In this document: piece by piece, positions 40,395 through 49,176 of the stretch
Numbering within the stretch: the first letter of the stretch is position 1
Layout: the number at the start of each line of letters is the position of its first letter
The notes under the pieces: generated by a model
What the model was told of the DNA's origin: nothing
Databases searched by the model: none
The model's input: the letters and a program-made list of their open reading frames with translations, nothing else
Position numbers and translations under genes: made by a program
Source: Paractinoplanes lichenicola
Lineage (GTDB): Bacteria; Actinomycetota; Actinomycetes; Mycobacteriales; Micromonosporaceae
NCBI RefSeq assembly: GCF_016785085.1
Contig: NZ_JAENHO010000024.1
Location: 1 to 64,000 of the forward strand
DNA: 64,000 bases
Direction: 5' to 3'

Positions 40395-40431
40395 AGGGCC
40401 GGTGCCGGGAGCGGATCCCGGCACCGGCCCT
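40395..40431. terminator. Strong bidirectional hairpin terminator
   Basis: A perfect 16-bp stem (40395-40410, AGGGCCGGTGCCGGGA, with 40416-40431) and a 5-nt loop, between the ends of two convergent genes. It is the most stable simple hairpin noted in the window. Confidence 0.85.
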
Positions 40432-40466
40432 TCGATGAAAGGTTTACGGCGCTTTGGCGTGTGCGG

Positions 40467-40817
40467 TCAGGGCTGGGGCAGGGTGCGAGCGAGGGCGCAC
40501 ACCGCCAGCAGGCGGCGCAGGACCCAGTCGCCGGCGGTCCAGTCGATGTCGGCGGCCGGCGGGCGCCAGCCGTGCGTGAAGGCGGCGTCGCGCACGCCCT
40601 CGGCGTAGGCGGCGAGCAGCACGGCGGTCAGCGGGCGGAGGTCGGCCGACAGGCTGTCGCGGATGCCCGCGCAGTGCTGGTCGACGATGGCCATCAGGCC
40701 GGGGTTGGCCTCGGCCGCCTCCAGACCGCCACCGACGGTCTGGTGCAGCTCGGTGAGGCTGGCGTGGGCGGAGCGGAGGGCAGCACGGGCGGCAGCGCCG
40801 GAGAACAAACCATTCAT
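40467..40817 (-). CDS. Small helical protein, DUF6401-like
   Basis: 116 residues from ATG 40817: NGLFSGAAARAALRSAHASL, ANPGLMAIVDQHCAGIRDSL, TAVLLAAYAEGVRDAAFTHG and VLRRLLAVCALARTL. The pattern resembles the DUF6401 family reported near natural-product genes, but identity is uncertain. No Shine-Dalgarno is visible at this ATG; a TTG at 40850 is an alternative start. Confidence 0.5.
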   Translation of the reverse strand: MNGLFSGAAARAALRSAHASLTELHQTVGGGLEAAEANPGLMAIVDQHCAGIRDSLSADLRPLTAVLLAAYAEGVRDAAFTHGWRPPAADIDWTAGDWVLRRLLAVCALARTLPQP

Positions 40818-40909
40818 GTGGAGAAACGTTAAGGAGCGTCGGGTAGCCAACGGTTCGCCTGTTCGGTGCAGCTCGGTTGAAGCTTCCGCGGCGGGGAAAT
40901 CATGGCGGC

Positions 40910-41293
40910 ATGGACGACACCACGGTCGAGGCTCTGGGGAAGCTGAGCTCGGCGCTCGAGACGACGGACCGGGCCCGCGGGCACCTCTACTCGTTCCACC
41001 AGCTCACCGGCAAGGCCGATTTCGAGCTGGACGAGGCGGTGGCGCTGTTCCGCGAGGCCGGCCACGACAAGATCGCCGACCGGATCCAGCAGGATCTGAT
41101 CGGTCGCAACGTCACGCCCGGGCATTGGACGTTCCAGCTCGTCGAGGAGTACGACGACGGCTATTGGAGCGAGTTCCGCACCGTCGAGCGGGCGGCCCGC
41201 GACGAGCTGGCCGAAGGAAAGCGCCACCTGCACGAGGCGGCGCTGAAGGAGCGGCGACGCACCCACGGCAAGCCGGGACACGAGGCCCGATAG
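40910..41293 (+). CDS. Conserved actinomycete protein of unknown function
   Basis: 127 residues, MDDTTVEALGKLSSALETTD with RGHLYSFHQLTGKADFELDE, EAGHDKIADRIQQDLIGRNV and HWTFQLVEEYDDGYWSEFRT. Helical and charged, ending in a basic tail. No known motif. Divergent from the DUF6401-like gene. Confidence 0.6.
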   Translation: MDDTTVEALGKLSSALETTDRARGHLYSFHQLTGKADFELDEAVALFREAGHDKIADRIQQDLIGRNVTPGHWTFQLVEEYDDGYWSEFRTVERAARDELAEGKRHLHEAALKERRRTHGKPGHEAR

Positions 41294-41345
41294 AAAGCGG
41301 CAAGCCAGGGCGCGCGGCCAAAAAAGCGACGGGAATGGAGCGGGG

Positions 41346-41552
41346 TTACTCCGCCTCGACCTGCGCGGGACGGCGGCGCTGCGCGTCGTCGGCGAGGATG
41401 ACGGTGGCGACGACCATGGCCACGACCACGGCGAACAGCCAGGACGCGTCGTCGATCAGGCTCGCGGCCATCGGGGCCTGGAAAGCGGCCAGCAGGAAGC
41501 CGACCCAGGCGAGACGGCGCTGATTCTCGGAGAGGAAACCGGGAGAACGCAT
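41346..41552 (-). CDS. Small two-helix membrane protein
   Basis: 68 residues with helices AWVGFLLAAFQAPMAASLI and WLFAVVVAMVVATVILAD. Charged ends (RSPGFLSENQRRL and DDAQRRRPAQVEAE) suggest both termini are cytoplasmic. Function unknown. Confidence 0.6.
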   Translation of the reverse strand: MRSPGFLSENQRRLAWVGFLLAAFQAPMAASLIDDASWLFAVVVAMVVATVILADDAQRRRPAQVEAE

Positions 41553-41619
41553 TCGGACAGTCTGGCTCGCATCGGGCGGATCGCCGTCACCCGTTCGTAC
41601 GATTCTCCGTTGTCCGATA

Positions 41620-42333
41620 GTGCCCCCTGCGTTGCGTCACCACCGCTCAACCATCGCCTTTCTGCTGGTCAGCGTGTTGGCGATCGCAGGCTGTGAGGCT
41701 CGCGGCACGGAACCGCCCGCGCCGGCCCAGCATGTCGTGGCCGGGCCGCTCGAGGGGCGTACGGGCGCGGTTCTGGTTGTTTCAAGAGCCGCTTCCCGCG
41801 TACGGGTGGTGCTCGCGAACATCCCAGGAATGCTCTATCGGATCACGACGGAAGCCGATGCCGGACTGACCCCGCGCGTCACCAGTCGTGGCGGTCAGGT
41901 GCGGGTGGCGCTGCTTCCCTCCGGCGGCACCGGGCCGGACGAGGTGAGCATCGTGCTCAACCGAAATGTGCGCTGGGATCTGCGGCTGCCCGCGGGCGCC
42001 GGCGAGCAGCGACTCGACCTCACCCGGGGCCGCGTCTCACGGCTCACGGTGGGTGCTTCCGGGCTGATCGAGGTGCGGCTGCCCCACCCGTACGGGACGG
42101 TGCCTTTGATCGTCACCGGTGGGGTGGGGACCTTGGCCGTCACCGCTCCGCGCGGCGTGCCGTTGCGGCTCAACCTGGCCCGGGGCGCACGCTCGGCCCT
42201 GACCCCGTGGACGGCCGACGAGGAGATCCCGCCGGCCACCACCTTCGCGCCGGCCGTGTGGCCTACGGCGCGGGACCGCTACTCGCTGCGTACGAGATCG
42301 ACGGTCGGGATTCTCGCCCTGCGACGAGTGTGA
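41620..42333 (+). CDS. Putative lipoprotein with beta-rich domain
   Basis: 237 residues. Hydrophobic N-terminus with lipobox LAIAGC near residue 25; the mature part is beta-rich (SRVRVVLANIPGMLYRITTE, VRWDLRLPAGAGEQRLDLTR, GVGTLAVTAPRGVPLRLNLA), recalling the parallel-beta repeats of DUF4097/adhesin-like proteins. Starts at GTG 41620. It ends 3 bp before the convergent SRPBCC gene's end. Confidence 0.65.
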   Translation: MPPALRHHRSTIAFLLVSVLAIAGCEARGTEPPAPAQHVVAGPLEGRTGAVLVVSRAASRVRVVLANIPGMLYRITTEADAGLTPRVTSRGGQVRVALLPSGGTGPDEVSIVLNRNVRWDLRLPAGAGEQRLDLTRGRVSRLTVGASGLIEVRLPHPYGTVPLIVTGGVGTLAVTAPRGVPLRLNLARGARSALTPWTADEEIPPATTFAPAVWPTARDRYSLRTRSTVGILALRRV

Positions 42334-42335
42334 GA

Positions 42336-42800
42336 TCACGCGCCGGGACGGTCGACCTGACCGCGCCAGGCGCCGCTCTCGATGCCGCCGCGGCCCTCGA
42401 TGAACTCCTTGAACCGCTTCATGTCGCCCTTGACCCGGCGGTCGACGACGCCGAGCTTGTCGCCGGCGTTCTCCACGAAGCCCTGCGGGTCGAAGTCCAT
42501 CTGCACGGTGACCCGGGTGTGGGTGTCGTCGAGACGGTGGAAGGTGACCACGCCGGCCTGCTTCTCACCCTCGGTCGACCGCCAGGCCACGCGCTCGTCG
42601 GGAAGCTGCTCGGTGATCTCGGCGTCGAACTCGCGCTTGACCCCGGCGATCTCGGTCTTCCAGTGCGTGTGGGTCGGATCCAGCTGCCGGATTTCCTGCA
42701 CGCCCTCCATGAAGCGCGGGAACTCCTCGAACTGGGTCCACTGGTTGTAGGCCGTACGGATCGGGACGTCAACGTCAACGGACTCAGTTACAGTGCTCAT
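42336..42800 (-). CDS. SRPBCC-family (polyketide cyclase-like) protein
   Basis: 154 residues: SVDVDVPIRTAYNQWTQFEE, FPRFMEGVQEIRQLDPTHTH and TRVTVQMDFDPQGFVENAGD. A helix-grip lipid- or metabolite-binding fold, common in actinomycetes and often stress-linked. It follows the YihY gene by 3 bp, so the two are likely cotranscribed. Confidence 0.88.
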   Translation of the reverse strand: MSTVTESVDVDVPIRTAYNQWTQFEEFPRFMEGVQEIRQLDPTHTHWKTEIAGVKREFDAEITEQLPDERVAWRSTEGEKQAGVVTFHRLDDTHTRVTVQMDFDPQGFVENAGDKLGVVDRRVKGDMKRFKEFIEGRGGIESGAWRGQVDRPGA

Positions 42801-42803
42801 GCA

Positions 42804-43805
42804 CTAGGGGGTGCCCGGGTCCGAGGGCGCTAAACGAGGCGCCAGCGGTGTCTTGGGATTCGTGTCGCCGGCCTGTCGCAGCCGGGCCCGCTGCACCTCG
42901 GCGTTGACCTGCACGCCGAGCAGCACGGCGATGTTCGACAGATAGATCCAGACCAGGAACGCCATGATCGCGCCGAGGCTGCCGTACGTGCGGTTGTAGG
43001 AGCCGAAGTTGGCCACGTAAAGGCCGAAGCCGAACGACGCGAGCGCCCACAGGAACAGCGCCACCGCCCCGCCCACGGTCAGCCAGCGGAACCGGGGCTG
43101 CTTGACGTTCGGGGCGATCCAGAACAGCAGCGACAGTACGAGCGTGGCCGCGGCCACCAGCACCGGCCAGCGGCCCGCGTGCCAGAGTTGCCGGGTCGTC
43201 TCGCCGGCCCCCAGCGCGTCACCGACCGCGTCGACCAGTGGGCCGCTGATGATCAGACCGGCCCCGATCGCGGCCAGCAGCACCAGCGCGACGGCGGCCA
43301 GCAGGATCTCCAGGATCTGCAGTTTCCACCAGCTCCGACCTTCCCGTACGCCGTAGATCCGGTTGGACGCCCGGGAGAACGTCGAGACGTAGCCGGACGA
43401 CGACCACAGCGCGAGCAGCAGGCCGAAGCCGAGCAGCACCTTGGCCGAGTCCTGCTGGACCAGCAGCGCCTGCACGACCGGGAGCAGGTCCTGGTTGTCG
43501 ACGACCGCGCCGACCCCCAGGTCGTTGAGGATGCCGACGGTCGTCGTCAGCACCGTGGAGCCGTCGGTGACCAGGTTGATCAGGGCGACGATCACGACCA
43601 GCGAGGGAATCAGGGCCGTAAAGGTTTGATACGTCATCGCGGCGGCGAAATCAGAGCAGTCGTCCTCGATGTAGCCGACGGCACTGCGCCACAGCACGGA
43701 ACGCCAGTACCGCCAGCGCAACTGGCGGAGCCGGCGCGGCACAGGATGAGGGGTAGCGTCGTCGGCATCGGCCTCGGACTCACGGTCGACGGTCGGCTCG
43801 GTCAT
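42804..43805 (-). CDS. YihY/virulence factor BrkB-family membrane protein
   Basis: 333 residues. An acidic cytoplasmic N-terminus and six membrane helices, with the family motifs DFAAAMTYQTFTALIPSLVV, LLALWSSSGYVSTFSRASNR and GSLGAIMAFLVWIYLSNIAV with LLGVQVNAEV. Despite the old name it is not an RNase BN; it is an inner-membrane protein of unknown transport role. Divergent from the oxidoreductase at 43875. Confidence 0.93.
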   Translation of the reverse strand: MTEPTVDRESEADADDATPHPVPRRLRQLRWRYWRSVLWRSAVGYIEDDCSDFAAAMTYQTFTALIPSLVVIVALINLVTDGSTVLTTTVGILNDLGVGAVVDNQDLLPVVQALLVQQDSAKVLLGFGLLLALWSSSGYVSTFSRASNRIYGVREGRSWWKLQILEILLAAVALVLLAAIGAGLIISGPLVDAVGDALGAGETTRQLWHAGRWPVLVAAATLVLSLLFWIAPNVKQPRFRWLTVGGAVALFLWALASFGFGLYVANFGSYNRTYGSLGAIMAFLVWIYLSNIAVLLGVQVNAEVQRARLRQAGDTNPKTPLAPRLAPSDPGTP

Positions 43806-43874
43806 GCCGGCTCCTCAAGGTTCTTCACAGCGCAGCTACCCGAGCACGCTCAGCGACAAACGCGGGGGACTTTC

Positions 43875-45464
43875 ATGGAGAGCGCGGACGCGATCGTCAT
43901 CGGCGCCGGGCACAACGGCCTGGTCGCGGCCAACCTGCTCGCCGACGCCGGATGGTCGGTCCTCGTGCTCGAGGCGACCCCGCATCCGGGCGGGGCGGTC
44001 CGGTCGGGCTACGTGACCGCACCCGGCTACCTCAGTGATCTTTTCAGCTCGTTCTATCCCCTCGGGTACGCCTCGCCGGTGCTGAAGGGCCTGGATCTGG
44101 GCGACCACGGGCTGAGCTGGACGCACGCCCCCGAGGTGCTGACCCACCTCATGCCGGACGGGCGGGCGGCCACGCTGAGCCGCGACATCTCGCGCACGAT
44201 GGAGTCGCTCGACCGGTTCGCCCCCGGCGACGGCGAGAGCTGGCAGGAGACGTACGCGGAATGGCGCTCGGTCTCCCGGACGATGCTGGACACCATCCTG
44301 ACGCCGTTCCCGCCGGTCCGCGGTGGCCTGGGGGTGGCCCGCCGGCTGGGCGCGCCCCGCTCGCTCCGGCTGGCCCGCCGGCTGCTGCTGTCGGTGCGCG
44401 AGATGGGCACCGAGATGTTCCGCGGCGAGGGCGCGACCATGCTGATGGCCGGCTGCGCCCTGCACACCGACCTCTCACCCGAAGAGGCCGGCGGCGGCGT
44501 GTACGGGTGGCTGCTCGCCATGCTGGGCCAGCAGTACGGCTGGCCGGTGCCCGTGGGTGGCGCCCAGAAGATCACCGACGCCCTCGTCTCGCGGCTCGAG
44601 CAGCGCGGCGGCCGGATCCGCTACGAGACCCCGGTCTCCCAGGTCCTGATCGCGCGGGGCAAGGCGATGGGCGTCCGTTCCGCCGGTGGCGAGGCTTTCC
44701 GGGCATATCGCGCGGTGGTGGCCGACGTCCCGGCCCCGTCGATGTATCTCGACCTGGTCGGCGAGCGCTGGCTCCCGCCGCGGATGATCGAGGACCTGGC
44801 CCGCTTCCGCTGGGACGGCGCCACGGTCAAGGTCGACTGGGCCGTCCGCACAAAGATGCCCTGGAAGAACCCGGCCGCGGCGGGCGCGGGCACGGTCCAC
44901 CTGGGCGCCGACCTCGACGGCCTGACCCGGTACGCGTCCCACCTGGCCACCGACTCGCTGCCGCCCGACCCGTTCCTGCTGCTGGGCCAGATGACCACGG
45001 CCGACCCGACGCACTCACCAGAGGGCACGGAGTCGCTCTGGGCGTACACCCACCTGCCGCACCGCAAGCACTGGGACCCCGACGAGATCGCGGCCCACGT
45101 CGAACGCATGGAGTCGGTGATCGAGGACCAGGCCCCCGGCTTCCGCCAGGAGGTCATCGGCCGCAACGTCTTCTCCCCGGCCGACATGGAACGCGAAAAC
45201 CCGTCCCTGGTCGGCGGCGCCCTGGGCGGCGGCACAGCGGCGGCCTTCCAGCAACTCTTCCTGCGCCCGATCCCCGGCCTGGGCCGCGCCGACACCCCGG
45301 TCGACCGCCTCTTCATGGCCAGCTCCTCGGCCCACCCCGGCGGCGGCGTCCACGGTGCCCCGGGCGCCAACGCGGCCCGAGCCGCCCTGGCCCGCAACCG
45401 AACCGTCCTCGGCGACGCCTACCGCGGCCTGATCAACGCGGGCCACCGCGTCGTCTACGGCTGA
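43875..45464 (+). CDS. FAD-dependent oxidoreductase, phytoene-desaturase-like
   Basis: 529 residues. The N-terminal FAD motif is DAIVIGAGHNGLVAANLLAD, with VLVLEATPHPGGAVRSGY; the middle has GWPVPVGGAQKITDALVSRL; the C-terminal FAD motif is MASSSAHPGGGVHGAPGANA. It is close to the CrtI-like pyridine-nucleotide-disulfide group (PYROXD2-type) rather than true carotenoid genes, and no other carotenoid gene is near. The ATG at 43875 fits. It overlaps the next convergent gene by 32 bases. Confidence 0.9.
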   Translation: MESADAIVIGAGHNGLVAANLLADAGWSVLVLEATPHPGGAVRSGYVTAPGYLSDLFSSFYPLGYASPVLKGLDLGDHGLSWTHAPEVLTHLMPDGRAATLSRDISRTMESLDRFAPGDGESWQETYAEWRSVSRTMLDTILTPFPPVRGGLGVARRLGAPRSLRLARRLLLSVREMGTEMFRGEGATMLMAGCALHTDLSPEEAGGGVYGWLLAMLGQQYGWPVPVGGAQKITDALVSRLEQRGGRIRYETPVSQVLIARGKAMGVRSAGGEAFRAYRAVVADVPAPSMYLDLVGERWLPPRMIEDLARFRWDGATVKVDWAVRTKMPWKNPAAAGAGTVHLGADLDGLTRYASHLATDSLPPDPFLLLGQMTTADPTHSPEGTESLWAYTHLPHRKHWDPDEIAAHVERMESVIEDQAPGFRQEVIGRNVFSPADMERENPSLVGGALGGGTAAAFQQLFLRPIPGLGRADTPVDRLFMASSSAHPGGGVHGAPGANAARAALARNRTVLGDAYRGLINAGHRVVYG

Positions 45465-45675
45465 GCCGCCGAGCTTCTACCGCGACCCGCAGGGCGGGCC
45501 ACAGCCGCAGCCGGCGCGAGCTGTCGGTGGCGGCCAGCACCGCCGCGAGCGCCGGCCGCTCCTCGGGCGGGACGAATGTGAGCACGACCAGCAGCGGTAT
45601 GACGGCGGCAAGCAATTCGACACAGATGCATAGGACAGTCACTCCGGCCACGATGGCAAAGATCGTGTACTCCAT
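45433..45675 (-). CDS. Small membrane protein
   Basis: 80 residues: one long hydrophobic segment (IFAIVAGVTVLCICVELLAA followed by VIPLLVVLTF), then a soluble basic tail (RVAVEARRLSRRRRGGPR). It follows another small membrane protein by 1 bp on the same strand, so the two form an operon. Function unknown. Confidence 0.55.
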   Translation of the reverse strand: MEYTIFAIVAGVTVLCICVELLAAVIPLLVVLTFVPPEERPALAAVLAATDSSRRLRLWPALRVAVEARRLSRRRRGGPR

Positions 45676-45676
45676 G

Positions 45677-45898
45677 TCAGCGCCCGCTCAGGAGGGCAGC
45701 GGCCAGAAGAAGAAGCGCGGTGGTCAGGCAGAGGAAGACGGCCAGGGCGGCGGCCGCCGCGCGGATCAGGGGTCCGATGGGCTGCACCAGGCGCTTCACC
45801 TGATCAACCGCGACGACCAGGCACAATCCGGCAAGGGCGAGGTAGAGCGCGCCATTCAGCGCCAAAGATCCGGAATGGTTTTGGAGTGTTTGTGACAC
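45677..45898 (-). CDS. Small two-helix membrane protein
   Basis: 73 residues with helices LALNGALYLALAGLCLVVAV and LIRAAAAALAVFLCLTTALL, joined by DQVKRLVQPIG. Starts at GTG 45898 (VSQTLQNHSG). First gene of a two-gene unit of small membrane proteins; it could be a heteromeric complex, not recognised. Confidence 0.55.
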   Translation of the reverse strand: MSQTLQNHSGSLALNGALYLALAGLCLVVAVDQVKRLVQPIGPLIRAAAAALAVFLCLTTALLLLAAALLSGR

Positions 45899-46031
45899 GT
45901 CAGCCTCCTCGTCCGGGGGGTCGTGGGAGGCGGGGTTGCCGCTCCCTCATTCGTCAGGGTCGCGGCATCTGTACCATGACCGCCAGCGCATATGCATCTG
46001 GCGCGAATAACGGACACTACCGGCCTAATCG

Positions 46032-46071
46032 GCTACCTGGCAGATTGACAGGTGACCGAGCGCTACCTGGC
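46032..46071 (+). promoter_or_regulatory. Direct repeats flanking a TTGACA hexamer
   Basis: GCTACCTGGC occurs at 46032-46041 and 46062-46071, 30 bp apart, about three helical turns, with TTGACA at 46045-46050 between. It lies in the AT-richer region upstream of the DUF5753 regulator pair. A tandem operator is possible. Confidence 0.4.
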
Positions 46072-46154
46072 TACGTGCTTACTATCCGTCGGCATGCACC
46101 TTGGTGGGTCAGATGCATTGTGAATACGATCTATCCCATCGTGCATGAGACAGG

Positions 46155-46397
46155 ATGCAAAAGCTGATGAGCGAAATCGACACCGAAGTCGACGCGCCGG
46201 GGTTGCGGCTGACCGAGCTGGCCGCCTCGTGCTCCGGCGGAAGCTGCCCTACGGTCTATCTCTCTGGAAAGGGCACGATCGTGGTCCAGGGGTACGCCGT
46301 CGACGGGGCAGCGGCCGGAATCGATTTGCCGTCCGGGGAACTGCTTGTCGAGATCCCGGCCGATCTGCTGGCGGCGGCGGTGCGGAACCAGTCCTGA
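46155..46397 (+). CDS. Small conserved protein upstream of DUF5753 regulator
   Basis: 80 residues (or 76 from ATG 46167): GLRLTELAASCSGGSCPTVY, GKGTIVVQGYAVDGAAAGID and LPSGELLVEIPADLLAAAV. Two Cys in a CSGGSC motif. In its position it resembles the DUF397-type small partners of XRE/DUF5753 regulators but has a different sequence. Probably an operon with the next gene, 39 bp on. Confidence 0.65.
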   Translation: MQKLMSEIDTEVDAPGLRLTELAASCSGGSCPTVYLSGKGTIVVQGYAVDGAAAGIDLPSGELLVEIPADLLAAAVRNQS

Positions 46398-46436
46398 GTC
46401 TGGACGCCGGAGGGCCACACCGAAAGGGGGCCGGTC

Positions 46437-47312
46437 GTGACCGATGAGCAGTCGATCAGGAACGGTGACGCGGCGCCGGCCCCGGTCGGCGTGGTCCTCC
46501 ACCAGTTGCGCATCGAGGCCGGACTGACCGGCGCGGAGCTCGGCCGGATGGTCGAGATGAGCCAGTCCAAGATTTCGCGGATCGAAACGGGTTCGACGCC
46601 GGTGGCGCCGGAGGATGCCGGTCGCCTGGCACGGGCGTTGGGCGCTCCGGCGGATGTGGTGGCTCGGTTGGTCGAGAGTGCCGAGGCGACTCAGAATCGG
46701 CTGACCGACATGCGTTCGGCCGCGGGTTCGGTCACGGCCTCCCAGCGATCGGTGGCCCGGATGGAAGCCGGGGTCCGGGAGTTCCGGGTCTTTCAGCCGG
46801 CTGTCGTCGTGGGACTCGCTCAGACCAGCGATTACGCTCGTGCCGTTCTTGTCGCTGCTCACGAGGTGCGTAAGGCGGCGATTCCGGAGGCCGACAACGT
46901 CGTCATTCCGGAAGCTCTGTCAGCGCGAGTGCGGCGGCAGGAAGTTCTCGATGATCCGGACCGTCGTTTCTTCTTCCTGCTGACCGAATCGGTGCTGGCC
47001 AGCGCTGTGGTCGCACCCGAATTCATGCTTGCTCAGATCAAGCGGCTGCGGCAGTTGGCGGTCCAGCCGAACGTCACGTTGCGGATCATTCCGGCGGCCG
47101 CGCCGTGGACGATCGCGCAGCTGCACGGCTTCGAGTTGCTCGACAGCAAGTGCGTGGTCATCGACGTCTACAACAGCTCGATCATCACCACCGGAGCGCA
47201 GGACATAGCCCTCTACCGGCATGCGTTCGACCGGCTCGACGAGAGCGCCACCTCCGACATCGATCCAATTCTGGACAAATACCGTCGGCACTACCGCAAC
47301 CTGCTCGACTAG
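46437..47312 (+). CDS. XRE-family regulator with DUF5753
   Basis: 291 residues. HTH LRIEAGLTGAELGRMVEMSQ followed by SKISRIETGSTPV near residues 23-55; DUF5753 with FQPAVVVGLAQTSDYARAVL, LPNVTLRIIPAA-like QPNVTLRIIPAAAPW, and YNSSIITTGAQDIALYRHAF. GTG 46437 has AAAGGGGG 8 nt upstream. Paired with the small upstream protein rather than a DUF397. Confidence 0.92.
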   Translation: MTDEQSIRNGDAAPAPVGVVLHQLRIEAGLTGAELGRMVEMSQSKISRIETGSTPVAPEDAGRLARALGAPADVVARLVESAEATQNRLTDMRSAAGSVTASQRSVARMEAGVREFRVFQPAVVVGLAQTSDYARAVLVAAHEVRKAAIPEADNVVIPEALSARVRRQEVLDDPDRRFFFLLTESVLASAVVAPEFMLAQIKRLRQLAVQPNVTLRIIPAAAPWTIAQLHGFELLDSKCVVIDVYNSSIITTGAQDIALYRHAFDRLDESATSDIDPILDKYRRHYRNLLD

Positions 47313-47328
47313 CGAACCAGGAGTCTGC

Positions 47329-47793
47329 CTACGACTGGCTGGCTCGGGCGATCAGGCGGTCGGCGTAGTTCTCGGCCAGGTCGGCCAGGCGGCGCAACGC
47401 CTCGACGTTGCGTTGGTGCAGGACGAGGTCGTTGATCTTGTTGCGGGCGGCCAGCAGCGGCCCGCGCTCGAACTGCTCGCTCATCGTCACGCGGGTGCCG
47501 GCGCCGGCGGGCTCGAGGCGGATGTCGACCACCGCCTCGCCCAGCGGCCACAGCCCGGCCCGCAGGCGCAGGTGCCGCCCGGGCTCCATGGCCAGGACGG
47601 TCGACGAGTCGTGCAGGGAGAGCGGCCACGGGCCGGCCTTGTGGTGCAACTCCGCACCGACCTGCGGCCAGTGTTGATCGACGTCGCGGATGTGGGCGGT
47701 TCCGACCACCCAGTCGCTGTAGGTCCACCCGTCCGCGAGCACGGCGAAGACGCTGTCCGGCGGGGCTTGAACGGTACGCTGCACAGTAGCCAC
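47329..47793 (-). CDS. SRPBCC-family protein
   Basis: 154 residues: MATVQRTVQAPPDSVFAVLA, WVVGTAHIRDVDQHWPQVGA, EAVVDIRLEPAGAGTRVTMS and ENYADRLIARASQS. A polyketide-cyclase/dehydrase-like fold that would bind a small ligand. Unlinked to the other SRPBCC gene. Divergent from the glycosyltransferase. Confidence 0.85.
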   Translation of the reverse strand: MATVQRTVQAPPDSVFAVLADGWTYSDWVVGTAHIRDVDQHWPQVGAELHHKAGPWPLSLHDSSTVLAMEPGRHLRLRAGLWPLGEAVVDIRLEPAGAGTRVTMSEQFERGPLLAARNKINDLVLHQRNVEALRRLADLAENYADRLIARASQS

Positions 47794-47901
47794 GACCAGG
47801 ACATACCCTGCGAAGAGACAGCGTAACGGATAGGCCGAGGTTTACGGATTCGGCGGTCGGGCACATGCCACCGCGAAACGCAGCCAGCTGGAGGGGACCA
47901 C

Positions 47902-49095
47902 GTGCGCATTGCCATGATTTCCGAGCACGCCAGCCCCCTGGGCGACGGCGGGCAGCACGAACACGTCGCCGGCCTCTCCGCGGCGCTGGCCGAGCTGGGC
48001 AACGACGTCTGTGTCTACACCCGGCGCGACGACCCGGCGGTGGCCGAGGTGGTCACCACCCCGGGCGGCATCCGGGTCGTGCACGTTCCGGCCGGTCCGC
48101 CCCATTTTCTCCCGCCTGACCTGCTGCTGCCGCACATGGGTGAGTTCGCCAAGTGGCTCGAGCAGCATTGGCGTACGGGGCATTGGGTCCCCGAGGTCGC
48201 CCACGCCCACTTCTGGACCAGCGGGCTCGCCGCGGTCACGGCCGCCCGCCAGATCGGCATCCCCGTCGTGCAGTCGTTCCACCAGCTCGGCGAGGTCGAG
48301 GCCGGCAACAGCAAACCTTCCCGTACGGGGTATGAGCGCGCCCTGGGCCGGGCGGTCGACCGCGTGGTCGCGCAGACGCAGGACGAGGTGCAGGGCCTGG
48401 TCCGCCTGGGTGTGCCCCGCGCGCAGCTGACCGTCGTGCCCTCGGGTGTCGACAGCATCCGATTCACCCCGGAGGGCCCGGCGGTCGAGCGTGACCCCGA
48501 GCGCCCCCGCATCCTCTCCGTCGGCCGGCTGGTCGAACGCAAGGGCTTCGGCGACGTCCTCGAGGCCATGCGGTACGTGCCGACCGCCGAGGTGGTCGTG
48601 GTCGGTGGCCCCGCGGCCGATCAGCTGACCGCCGACCCGAACGCCCGCAAGCTGCGCGCGCTCGCCGAGAGGCTGCAGGTCGCCGACCGGTTCCGGCTGG
48701 TCGGGGCGGTGCCGGCCAAGGACATGCCGCGCTGGTATCGCTCGGCCGACCTGCTGGTCGCGGCGGGCTGGCAGGAGCAGTTCGAGCCGTCCGCGCTCGA
48801 GGCGATGGCCTGCGGCGTGCCGGTGATCGGCACGGCGGTCGGCGGCCTGACCGAGACCGTGGTCGACGGGCTGACCGGCGATCTGGTGCCGGCCCGCGAC
48901 CCGCGCGCGCTCGGCGGGGCCCTGCGGCGGCTGGTCAACGACAAGGTCCGGCGTTTCGCGTACGCCACGGCGGCGCTCGACCGGGCCCGGCAGGCGTATT
49001 CGTGGAAGCGTGTCGCGGCTCAGGTGGGCTCGGTCTATCAGGCCGTCACGGGCCGCCGGGCCGGCGTGAGCACCGAAGAGGCCGTGGCGTCCTAA
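47902..49095 (+). CDS. GT4-family glycosyltransferase
   Basis: 397 residues with a GT-B fold. N-terminal MRIAMISEHASPLGDGGQHE with HVAGLSAALAELG; the C-terminal nucleotide-sugar half has ILSVGRLVERKGFGDVLEAM and the GT4 motif EQFEPSALEAMACGVPVIGT with VGGLTETV. The donor and acceptor are unknown. GTG 47902 has GGAGGGG upstream. It stands alone before the ABC operon, 81 bp later. Confidence 0.9.
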   Translation: MRIAMISEHASPLGDGGQHEHVAGLSAALAELGNDVCVYTRRDDPAVAEVVTTPGGIRVVHVPAGPPHFLPPDLLLPHMGEFAKWLEQHWRTGHWVPEVAHAHFWTSGLAAVTAARQIGIPVVQSFHQLGEVEAGNSKPSRTGYERALGRAVDRVVAQTQDEVQGLVRLGVPRAQLTVVPSGVDSIRFTPEGPAVERDPERPRILSVGRLVERKGFGDVLEAMRYVPTAEVVVVGGPAADQLTADPNARKLRALAERLQVADRFRLVGAVPAKDMPRWYRSADLLVAAGWQEQFEPSALEAMACGVPVIGTAVGGLTETVVDGLTGDLVPARDPRALGGALRRLVNDKVRRFAYATAALDRARQAYSWKRVAAQVGSVYQAVTGRRAGVSTEEAVAS

Positions 49096-49176
49096 TCCGG
49101 CATCCACCAGTTGGTGGATGCCCGGTCGAGCGAGCTGTTCGATTTTTTCGAGCGGCCGTGCTGTGACGCTCGATGC

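Noticed and set aside
43875..45464. Carotenoid biosynthesis cluster
   Set aside because: The oxidoreductase is CrtI-like only in fold; no crtB, crtE or cyclase gene is near.
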